DNA from: Thysanoteuthis rhombus
Taxonomy: Eukaryota > Mollusca > Cephalopoda > Oegopsida > Thysanoteuthidae
Assembly (NCBI GenBank): GCA_963457665.1
Contig: OY735206.1
Span: 56,884,484-56,948,483, forward strand
DNA: 64,000 nt
Direction: 5' to 3'
The notes beneath the pieces were generated by a model. It had not been told where the DNA came from. It did not search any database and worked only from the letters and a program-made list of their open reading frames with translations. The position numbers and the translations under genes were made by a program. Numbering within the stretch: the stretch's first letter is position 1; every line of letters starts with the position of its first letter. Of the stretch, positions 56,450-64,000 are shown piece after piece.

Positions 56450-56471
56450 GCTTTTGTTGTTGTTGTTGTTA
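56349..56471. repeat. (AAT)-(ATT)-(GTT) trinucleotide tract
   Basis: Short ATA/AAT, then ATT with ATC steps to 56449, then GTT. It is a weaker version of the self-complementary arrays at 21.4 and 49.5 kb. Confidence 0.92.
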
Positions 56472-56615
56472 TTCATTAGTTAATTAATTAAATGAAATGT
56501 ATAAGATGACTTCGTGATCTGGCGAAAGCACCTTGTGGCGATTGATAGTCCAGTCGGGCGTGTTTTTAGTTTGAACTAATCATTGTACAAAGCATATGAA
56601 AACCAATGCACCAAG

Positions 56616-56692
56616 AGTGAGACAGAGAGAGAGAGAGAGGGGGAGAGAGAGAGAGAAAGAGAGACAGAGAGAGACAGAGAGGCAGAGACAAA
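56616..56692. repeat. (GA)n-rich tract
   Basis: GA with GACA steps. Purine-rich DNA continues to about 56800. Confidence 0.88.
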
Positions 56693-57099
56693 GAAAAATC
56701 GGATGATGTTGAGAGAAGAGAATGATATGGTGAGAGAGAGAGGAGGCAGGGAGGGCGGGTAACTTGAAAGTGAAAGAGAGGAAGAAGAAACGAAAGAGAG
56801 GAGGTAATATGCTGACTCATCGCTACGCCAGAACTAGTGCAGCTGGCGTTAGATTTGCAACGCTTCGATACGAGCCGCGTGCATACACACCCACATACAC
56901 ATTTGCACGTACTCACGCACACAAGACGTACACTAACATGGACCGTATGCAAATAACTACACAGGAGTACATACACATACATGTACAGAGAACACATATG
57001 CAAAAAATGTATATGTATATATGAAGTAAATATACGGGTCTGAATAAATGAAGTAAATGCACGTGTCTGCATATGTTATATTGTTGGATTAGGTTTAAG

Positions 57100-57200
57100 G
57101 TGACAAAGATCGAATTCCTGATAACTTCATGAAGATCGAACTCAATCTCGTTTCCTTGCGAGAAGCACTCTATATCAACAGCACACTTGCTTCCCCTGCC
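57100..57200 (-). mobile_element. Possible tRNA-like SINE head
   Basis: The minus strand has GTGCTGTTGATATAGAGTGC (weak A box) and GATTGAGTTCGATCTTCAT (B box). An overlapping second 'agatcgaattc' on the plus strand suggests local duplication. Confidence 0.35.
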
Positions 57201-57221
57201 CACGTATGTTGTTATTTAATA

Positions 57222-57310
57222 AACTTAGTTTAGTCTAACACAAGGCCATGATAGTGGCGGGCCAATAAAAATCGAATTCACTACAGTTGTACTAAATGGT
57301 CTCAGAGTCT
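57222..57310. mobile_element. Family F module
   Basis: Reads acttagtttagtctaacaca, aggccatgatagtggcgggc, aaaaatcgaattcactacag. It is collinear with 53229-53335 (cacaaggcca..., gtcgaagt(a/c)..ac). Confidence 0.45.
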
Positions 57311-57354
57311 ACATCCATGTCAATACACACCCAACCACACGTGGGTGCATATAT

Positions 57355-57440
57355 ATGTATTGGGTAATGGTTAGCATGCAAGTCTATCCCAATGACTACT
57401 ACGTAGCAAGTTCGATTCCAACTGGGTGACTCACATAACT
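57355..57440 (+). mobile_element. tRNA-like SINE head
   Basis: GGGTAATGGTTAGCATGCAA matches an A box. CAAGTTCGATTCCAACTGG, about 35 bases on, is a near-consensus B box in a pairable T-arm. The body downstream (ctatttcaaattgagctccg) has no second copy in the window that I could see. Confidence 0.55.
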
Positions 57441-57498
57441 ATTTCAAATTGAGCTCCGAACCACACCGATACAAAAGTACCACCCACCTTCCGTCAAC

Positions 57499-57765
57499 AT
57501 AGGTGGCGCCTTATCCCCCGACGCCATGCTGGCCAGAGTAAACAAACTGACTAAAGCCAACCTAAAATTTGGTTGACTACGCAGATGTGTTTGGGGTAAC
57601 AAAATGCTCGAGAAAGACACTGAGACTACTGTTTACAGAGTCACCACGTTGCCCATCATTCAGTACGATGGCGAGGCCCAAGTCGTCTATCAGTGTCACG
57701 TTGGCCCACACAAGCACTTCAACGAGAGTAGGTTCCGTCTGCACCATTCCCATTATATAAACTAA
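57499..57765 (+). pseudogene. LINE reverse-transcriptase C-terminal region fragment
   Basis: Plus-strand translation gives IGGALSPDAMLARVNKLTK, ANLKFG, stop, LRRCVWGNKMLEKDTETTVY, RVTTLPIIQYDGEAQVVYQC, HVGPHKHFNESRF. This follows the typical animal LINE pattern after the RT palm: YLG..LS.DA.L..E...R..KA..AFGRL..RVW.NK.L...TK..VYR.VVLPTLLYG.E.W..Y.RH...LE.FH...LR. The one internal stop is TGA where the family has Arg, which fits CGA-to-TGA decay at a CpG. A LINE tail of the other kind (57862-57979) follows about 100 bases downstream. It is unclear whether the two were one element or a nested pair. No catalytic YxDD lies inside the fragment. Confidence 0.68.
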
Positions 57766-57861
57766 ACCCGATGTTTTTTCGAACAGTTTTCCATTATACT
57801 GTGTGTATTTACAGCGGCTGGACATGGCAACCCACAACGTGTATCTCCTGACATCATAGAC

Positions 57862-57979
57862 AAAATGGCTTGACGATTTAAACACGTACAGGAGATATTG
57901 GCCCTGCAGCGCCCATGATCGAGAGGTATGGCTGATCTTGGGGATTGTCTATGTCCAACGACGGACGGTAAAAATCTGA
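57862..57979 (+). pseudogene. Third copy of the LINE 3' coding end (short)
   Basis: Translation reads KWLDDLNTYRRYWPCSAHD, then REVWLILGIVYVQRRTVKI and a stop. It aligns with WRDELDKFRKYWLRDAHDRDVW and the following residues of the 1.55 kb copy. The KWRWAGH segment is missing, so this is the shortest of the three copies. As at 1.85 kb, the stop is followed by a degraded TGA/ATGA tail (gatgacaatga). The frame is open but the piece is only about 39 codons. Confidence 0.62.
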
Positions 57980-58128
57980 TGACAATGATTTATTATCAGC
58001 GCAAGCGATCTGGGCTCTTCACCTGGAATAATGGAACAATGCAATCTTCTAAATCCCATTCCTACCCATTTGTCTTCGTGTCGAAGTCAGATAAGCTGAA
58101 TAAATATCATGAATGAACACACTTTGTT

Positions 58129-58130
<2 letters not shown>

Positions 58131-58158
<28 letters not shown>
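58131..58158. repeat. (AC)n microsatellite
   Basis: 28 bases of AC. Confidence 0.95.
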
Positions 58159-58161
<3 letters not shown>

Positions 58162-58224
58162 CGACACATTACAGGCAATGACTTCAGCAATAAGGTGGAT
58201 CCTTCCTAGGTGCCCTGTACTTGT

Positions 58225-58362
58225 GTCCCTTTTCTAGACTAAGTTAGATAATTATTTTACACGCTTCAGTTTTCAGTAATGGTCTGTGAGCTAGCTCAAC
58301 AGGCCGTTACTAGTGCATTGAGTTCGATCCTTACAAGGTGAAAACTGTGTCGTACGAGGCCC
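58225..58362 (+). mobile_element. SINE-E-like unit
   Basis: Reads GTAATGGTCTGTGAGCTAGC with GAGTTCGATCCTTACAAGG as B box. It is preceded by tctagactaagttagataat, the same tail motif that ends the SINE-E units at 49.2-49.4 kb, so the end of one unit may be followed by the start of another. Confidence 0.5.
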
Positions 58363-58843
58363 AAAAAATACGTGGTGAAAGAAATTCAACAAAGACACAA
58401 TGCTCGTGGATAGAATAAACTGGCCCAAAAGACAAACAACAGGATTGGAAGAGTGATATACAGAGAGTAAACAGGGTTTTTTTTTACCCCAAAAATATAT
58501 GTGAGGATCAATAAAACACTATCCTTGAGATAAGACTGAAATTCAAACAGGTCGCTTAATCTTAGCAAGGAGATTTGTGTACAAGAAGAGGGGGACATAT
58601 CAAATAGTGCGTGACCATAAGCCAAGGCAGAGAGAGAGAGAGAGAGAGGGGGGGGGTCTGAAACCAGGTTTCCCAGATATTCGAAAGTGGGTCGTTCCAA
58701 TGAAGAAAAAATAACTTTCGTAAGCCGAAATGACTTTATGAAGAAGCAATTACCATCAATTCATATGGGAAATATCTTTAACGAGCCCAGACCCAAGATA
58801 AATGAGACTGTGGTGTAGGAGAAACAGGAAATAGGTGTGCATC

Positions 58844-58844
58844 G

Positions 58845-58921
<77 letters not shown>
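58844..58921. repeat. (CT)n-(TA)n-(GT)n compound microsatellite
   Basis: CT to 58864, TA to 58892 and GT to 58921. Confidence 0.95.
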
Positions 58922-58922
<1 letters not shown>

Positions 58923-59336
58923 TATTTTCGCTTTTCATCACACTTGTAAAAGTGGAAGTGTAACAAAGCAAACCTTCAAAAAGGGGAAGATACCTATGCA
59001 TATGAGATAATTGTGAGATATGAAGTATCAGCAATGAATTTTAGTATCCTCGCTAAAACTACGTTACTCCATTGGGTACCTACCGCAACACAATGGTTAC
59101 CAAACTCTTCCGGAAGATCAGTTTTTGCTATAGTGATGAGTTCTTTCCTCATTGAGATCCTTCACTCTATCGATGAGGTAAAACTGGTGTCACTGTATGG
59201 ATAAATGAAGATATCTACATCTACGGGCTCTGCTTTGATATCAAACTATTTCTGTTAGTTCCACGTCTGCATCGACGTCATCAGCAATTTTTTTAAAAAA
59301 ATGATGTCATTACAGGATGAATTAGTATAAACACAC

Positions 59337-59338
<2 letters not shown>

Positions 59339-59373
<35 letters not shown>
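59339..59373. repeat. (AC)n microsatellite
   Basis: 35 bases of AC, followed by cacgcgcacgcacgtgcg. Confidence 0.95.
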
Positions 59374-59378
<5 letters not shown>

Positions 59379-60072
59379 GCGCACGCACGTGCGTCCCACG
59401 GAACTGCAAAAGACTTCCGGTAACAGATAGATGGAATGTAGATATCTATCAGTTCTTAGTCTTGACTAACAGTCTTTGTATTGACTAAATATATATTAGT
59501 ACGGCACAAGGACAGGAGGGGTGGATGAGAGGATTATGTTACGTAAGTCTTACAACTGGGTGGTACCAGTCTGCCTTGAAAATTGACAATCGATATCTTG
59601 GCTTTTTTAGAATTTAGCTTGTATACCAACCTCCGGCACAGGTGTGAATTATATAACTAATTCAACCACAGTTAGCTCGAAGATCTCTTATACATCATAA
59701 TCCACTGCGCAGTGTTAATTCTCTACCTTGAAAAAAAAATCAAAAACAGAAATACTGCACCAAAGAATCAATATGAGGCATGAATCGGATGACATAATTC
59801 AGAAAGACACAGCAATCAAAATGACAATAGATTTTATTTAATACGTTGAATGTTCCCATAAGCCTAGATAAATATAGCGCCCAGTGAGAAACAAGATCTT
59901 TAGGAATAGACCTGCAGAATTCTCTAAGCCACTCCGACAGGCGCTCAAATGTGAATGAAATTAATGTAGACAAGATTAAAATAAGTTTTGCTGCAAATAA
60001 CTATTTTTTTTTCTTTCACGCATTACTAATTGGGATGAATGAATATAGAGCTATTTATTTAAGCCTATACAC

Positions 60073-60080
60073 AGACACAG

Positions 60081-60134
<54 letters not shown>
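60073..60134. repeat. (AC)n then (TA)n microsatellite
   Basis: AC to 60092 and TA to 60134. Confidence 0.95.
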
Positions 60135-60138
<4 letters not shown>

Positions 60139-60240
60139 TTAGCTTAGTCTGGCAAAATACCACAAGTGTTGGGCACCCAAAGAATTTTTGACTTAGCAAT
60201 AGCCTGCAAGACGGGTTTGATAACTTGATCTGCAGCATGA
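60135..60240. mobile_element. Family F module between two (TA)n tracts
   Basis: Reads tacttagcttagtctggcaa, accacaagtgttgggcaccc, tagcctgcaagacgggtttg. It is bounded on both sides by long (TA)n tracts (60092-60134 and 60254-60326), so this ~105-base unit is embedded in microsatellite. Confidence 0.5.
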
Positions 60241-60252
60241 GCCCCACTTATG

Positions 60253-60253
<1 letters not shown>

Positions 60254-60326
<73 letters not shown>
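60254..60326. repeat. (TA)n microsatellite
   Basis: 73 uninterrupted bases of TA. Confidence 0.97.
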
Positions 60327-60327
<1 letters not shown>

Positions 60328-60329
60328 GG

Positions 60330-61079
60330 CATTTCGAATACCTCTTGTTATAATTTGGTAACCAGTTATACGGGACCTTGCTGCGTATGCGTGGGCAGAA
60401 ACTACCCCATGTTGTTATTCGGTCGGCAGTGAAACACCATACCGACAGCTTTTATACTGGGTGACTGGCGCGTTCACGATGACCGAACCTATCTGATTCT
60501 TCCTATCTTGCCCAAGGTCTTTAGACGAAGTATCACCTAGTTTTTTTTTTTTTACATACCCCCCACCCACTCCACTCAACAAATTTGGCTACCAGTGACT
60601 TCTGGCTTTTCCTGAAGCTAAAACTAGCCATTGAGGAGATAATGGAGTACAACTGATGGTATTCTGAAGGGGACAAAGGTTTCATTGGCATCGGTAGGCT
60701 ATTTTTTTTTGGTATCAAATAGCTGGATAATTTCCAAACAGATATCAAATTTTGGCACTTATGGACGATCTGCTTAACTGCAAAAATCGGTGTTTATTAA
60801 CAGTATTTATTCATCATTTCTTCTTTGAAGATAAAACAGTTAATATCCAATATATTGTAAAATTCTATTGCGTAGAACCGTTTCCATACTGATGCTTGGG
60901 ATTTGGCGGTAACATATTTATGCAGAATTCTGAACACGTTTATTTATTTATTCTTATGATTTTTTTTTTCTTTCGAATAGTCACGTTAGTTTAACTCGTG
61001 TCATGTAAATGGAGAGATTTTCACACTTAATTATTTCTACATAGAGACAAGCTAAAACGTGTGCATCATGTGCTGCCGG
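60330..61079. other. No gene recognised
   Basis: AT-rich. T homopolymers at 60540-60553 and 60960-60970. Confidence 0.5.
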
Positions 61080-61165
61080 TGTCAGCAGAGACCAATGAAT
61101 ACAGCCATTTGATTGGCTGTCGAGTCGGGTGACGTGACAGTCACTTTTTCTGGGAGACCGGTTGG
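61080..61165. promoter_or_regulatory. Two opposed CCAAT boxes and a CRE-like palindrome
   Basis: GACCAATGA (61090) and TGATTGGCTG (61110) face each other about 20 bases apart. GTGACGTGACAGTCAC (61129-61144) follows. The region is more GC-rich than its surroundings. Confidence 0.25.
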
Positions 61166-61360
61166 TCGGCCTGCTATGATTAGTGTACACAAGGCGACAC
61201 ATCTACGTAAGCAAAAGACTATTCAAAATATGGACAAGTGTAAGGCTACGCACTTCAATATGTGTGGTTGGGTTTCGGAATAAATGTCAATTTAAATTAG
61301 GTGTTTATGTCAACATCATTGTATCAGTATTTTATCTAGACAGTTCCTTCCACCCACTAA

Positions 61361-61361
<1 letters not shown>

Positions 61362-61430
<69 letters not shown>
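61362..61430. repeat. (CT)n microsatellite
   Basis: 69 bases of CT. Confidence 0.97.
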
Positions 61431-61431
<1 letters not shown>

Positions 61432-61462
61432 TACATTCTCTCTCTGCTCACATGCGCGGGCA

Positions 61463-61518
61463 TTCCGTTGGACCATGGTTAGCAGGCTGGTCTTGAAGAC
61501 CCCAGTGAGTTCTATCCC

Positions 61519-61522
<4 letters not shown>
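61463..61522 (+). mobile_element. tRNA-like SINE head ending in (TA)n
   Basis: GACCATGGTTAGCAGGC (A box) and GAGTTCTATCCCAAAT (B box) are spaced as in a tRNA. The unit is cut short by (TA)n from 61523, so either the microsatellite replaced the body or the SINE is 3'-truncated. Confidence 0.5.
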
Positions 61523-61567
<45 letters not shown>

Positions 61568-61572
61568 ATATT
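61521..61572. repeat. (TA)n microsatellite
   Basis: TA with one TTTA break, following a SINE head. Confidence 0.95.
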
Positions 61573-61716
61573 GCCTACACATCACCACAATTCTTTATAA
61601 GTAACACATACAGACAACCACCTGGCAAATACTATTAGCATCCCGACTTGTGAATTGAACACACGAAGACAAATCCCCATTCATTCCTACCGCTTCCAAC
61701 ATAAATATACTCTTAC

Positions 61717-61763
61717 ACACAACATTTCGGCCGTTATAACACTTGGTCTTCTTCAGGTGGGTG
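61717..61763 (-). repeat. Dispersed CTGAAGAAG module, copy 3
   Basis: The minus strand reads cacctgaagaagaccaagtg, ttataacggccgaaatgttg. The same two halves are present but in slightly different arrangement. Confidence 0.35.
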
Positions 61764-61788
61764 TCGTAAACGGAGAGGATTTGGTAAA

Positions 61789-61820
61789 AATTATATATAT
61801 ATATATATATATGTATATAT
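61789..61820. repeat. (TA)n microsatellite
   Basis: TA with one GTA step. Confidence 0.93.
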
Positions 61821-61957
61821 AGATGACCCCTAATCTAGAAAAATGTATACTTTTACCCCCATTTTTAAACCTTCCCACCGAAGCATTTATCATAAGTATT
61901 TACACGATTTTCCTTTATTATGTTCACATGAAGTATTGTACAAAATTTGAGACTGTA

Positions 61958-62200
61958 AGTGATGTGTGGCCTTCAGTACGTTTTTGGTATCTATGAGTCA
62001 CAACACGTCGCCTTCAGTTAGTCTTTCGGGTTTATAAGTTGACATGTGGCTTTCAGTAAGTTTCATAGGTCTGAAGTTGACATATGGCCTCTCTAAGTCT
62101 TTCTCTATATGTTGACTCGTGGGTTCAAGTAATCTTTATTGGGTCTTCGACTTGACACGTTGCTTCGAGTAAGTCTATTAGGTCTACAACGAGCAATGTT
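61958..62200. repeat. Degenerate minisatellite, about 6 units of ~38 bp
   Basis: Units approximate agttgacatgtggctttcag, taagtctttaggtctata. Visible repeats are gatgtgtggccttcagtacg, caacacgtcgccttcagtta, gacatgtggctttcagtaag, gacatatggcctctctaagt, gactcgtgggttcaagtaat and gacacgttgcttcgagtaag. It is unrelated to the 53.4 kb array. Confidence 0.75.
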
Positions 62201-62492
62201 CATTTCGATTGTGTTATTGTAAAATTCACCCCAACAATCGAGATACGTCTTAGATACAAATCCTCGACCTCCTTCAACATTCCATTTGTAAGAAATAGAC
62301 AGACACGGTGATGGGCTGCCGAACCACTACAAAGGACGTATCTATAAAATTCAAAGGGGAAACTTTAGTCCTGATCGCCGGTTCGGGTAGGCCTAGTTTT
62401 AAAAGTTCACAGAGCGGAAGGAATTCAGCGAATTTTAATGAAGATACGGAATTATATCTGATATTGTTTGTGACATACACGTTGCTGGATTA

Positions 62493-62735
62493 GATTTCTC
62501 AGATTAGAAAAGTTATGTCTGGACAGCTATATCCTGGCTTGTCTGCTATTGCACAATCAATGTGATATGGTGTTTTGCCAAAAATCCCTTGATGTATATT
62601 TGCTGATCTAGGCGCCCAGTCACTACAAATGAAGCTGTCATATACGACACAAACTCGTTCAATGTCGTCTTTCTGTTGACTGGATAACCAAAGAGGAGAT
62701 TTTTTGTCCAAGTATGCGCAATAAGACACCTTTTC
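62493..62735 (-). pseudogene. Possible retrotransposon C-terminal fragment (RPD-motif region)
   Basis: A minus-strand frame of 76 codons ends SANIHQGIFGKTPY, then HIDCAIADKPGYSCPDITFL. In R2/R4-like tails the matching stretch is IIHQ.L...Y...(Y)WDRTI.TDK.I..NRPDIVL. The order IHQ, D-x-x-I-x-D-K and (C/R)PDI is suggestive. The upstream part of the frame (DKKSPLWLSSQQKDDIE) does not align. This is a weak assignment and chance is possible. No upstream RT palm was found. Confidence 0.33.
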
Positions 62736-64000
62736 TTGATTGCCAAGTTATATCAATCCCGTGTAACTGATTTTCCAGATATTCAAATGCCAGGATACGT
62801 TTTGGACAGACAGACCTTAGTGTTGTGACCCAATCGTAGTATACGTAAAATCATATTTATTGTCACATCTACTTCAGGCTAACGTGACTTTTGAGTTGAA
62901 AAAAAAATTAAGAGTTTCAAACGTTTTTGAATTCCAGGTAATAGATTTTGTACTGGTAATATCTACCTAATAAAAAAAAACTATTTTAGTACTTCTAAAA
63001 AGAATGATTCGTAAAGTGAAGTGATATCCCTTGCCATATAGGTCAGTTATTCTTAAAAACACAATTGAAATGGTATGGTATTCAACAGTTTGGCTTCGAT
63101 CATACAAAATCAAAGACTGTAGCAATGGCTCTCTCATAAGATCGATACATTGTAATTCGCTTGCTGCATGGGAATAATTCTTCATATACTACTTTCCCTT
63201 CGAAATGTGACAGAAAGTGAGAATTCATTGATAGCTACGATTATCACCCTCATTATCTGCAAAAAGTGTTAAATGAAAAAAAAAAATCTGCCTGAAGAAG
63301 CGAACTAATCCCAGATTCTTTATCGTATTGGCACTGATAGATATCCACTGTCAGATTCCGACTTTATGAAAAATTTGAAATAGTTGAAAAAACATCGGAT
63401 CGTGATGTCATGCTCTGATTTTAAATTAACAAAAAAACTATCCCTCTTGGTGAGTTGCATTTGACAGGTTGTTCATTTAGGCAAAGTCAGTGCTTCTCAA
63501 CATGAAAAAATAAAGAGTTTTTTTTTCCATAAAAAGAGTACAACACGTATTATAATTTAGCTTTATTGGGAGTAATAATCATGACTTGATTTCTTGCTTT
63601 TTTTCTGAGTGTTTTATCGTGATCATCGCCACAGGTTATTCGATTCCTTGGCAATTAAATGGGTCAGTGGGTCGACTTGAGTCACTTCAATTTCTCTCCA
63701 GATATTTCAGAGTTAAATCTTCCGGATGTTATTTGGAAAGCAAAAAAATTGCTCACGGCTGATTGAGAAAAAAAAACAAACTCTCACGCAGTTCAGAGTG
63801 TAAATCGTAGAATGCTACTTTCTTTTTGGAGATCCGACCAACTGATTGTGAATTCATTTCAGCTCATAGAGCAAATGCGACAATGTGCTTCTTGGAAAGT
63901 GTCAAGATCAGGTTAACAACAGGATTTTGAATGCAAATTTTCAAGGCAGCCAGTTAGACTTGCTCTACTTGTGAGAAGGCCAAAGTGTTATGCATCCATT
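62736..64000. other. No gene recognised
   Basis: AT-rich to the window end. The 72-codon minus frame 62967-63185 has no recognised motif. Confidence 0.5.

Larger units (their letters stand above)
58366..60072. other. No gene recognised
   Basis: Apart from microsatellites this is unassigned. A decayed family F-like stretch (tattagtacggcacaaggac) is at about 59495-59515. Confidence 0.45.

Noticed and set aside
57577..57885. 102-codon minus frame
   Set aside because: It is the antisense of the LINE fragment on the plus strand, which has the real similarity.

Overview
The window looks like intergenic or deep-intronic DNA from a large, repeat-rich animal genome, most likely a coleoid cephalopod (octopus-like). 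This assignment is inference. It rests on the very dense (TA)n, (TG)n and (CT)n microsatellites, on many tRNA-derived SINE heads with a recognisable B box, and on a recurrent 'TTAGTCTGGCACAAGGCC'-type module that I associate with molluscan/cephalopod SINEs. It also rests on decayed mariner and non-LTR retrotransposon remnants. No operons, rRNA or prokaryotic signals are present. I found no intact protein-coding gene. The long open frames are translations of microsatellites ([18 protein letters not shown]) or of polypurine tracts (Phe/Ser-rich or Lys/Glu-rich), and none shows an exon I can support.

Layout: 0-5 kb holds microsatellites, two SINE-A copies, a LINE 3' coding end (1.55-1.86 kb) and a possible G-quadruplex (4.2 kb). 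5-11 kb holds a hAT-like MITE (5.28-5.55 kb), dispersed family B (6.85 kb and an inverted pair at 8.6-9.3 kb) and purine-rich tracts. A dead mariner transposase lies at 10.65-11.89 kb (minus). 12-18 kb holds SINE-D, a full-length SINE-A (13.2-13.45 kb) and a 1.8 kb polypurine domain ending in an ~85-bp tandem repeat. 18-30 kb holds an N-terminal piece (18.75 kb) and a C-terminal piece (28.6-28.85 kb) of a second mariner-type transposase. Several decayed C-terminal tails of R2-like non-LTR retrotransposons lie at 24.5, 24.6-25.0, 28.2 and perhaps 29.2 kb. 30-47 kb is mostly unassigned AT-rich DNA with microsatellites, SINE heads and one CRE/CCAAT cluster (42.65 kb). 47.58-47.89 kb is a CpG-rich, promoter-like island, the most gene-like regulatory landmark. 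48.7-50.9 kb packs families C and B, a tandem pair of SINE-E, SINE-D and a second LINE 3' end. 52.8-53.9 kb holds a 141-bp near-perfect palindrome and a 16-unit minisatellite. 54.39-54.65 kb is a hAT MITE with an 8-bp target duplication. 57.1-58.4 kb holds SINEs plus two further LINE fragments. 61.96-62.2 kb is a six-unit minisatellite, and 62.5-62.74 kb is a possible further R2-like tail.

Together the content is a layered graveyard of class I and class II elements, many ending in or interrupted by microsatellites. Family sharing inside the window shows repeated colonisation by the same lineages. I see no evidence of a novel multi-gene system. The most unusual items are the palindrome joined to a dispersed repeat, the minisatellite built from SINE-like units, the microsatellite-tailed SINE family and the CpG-rich island.
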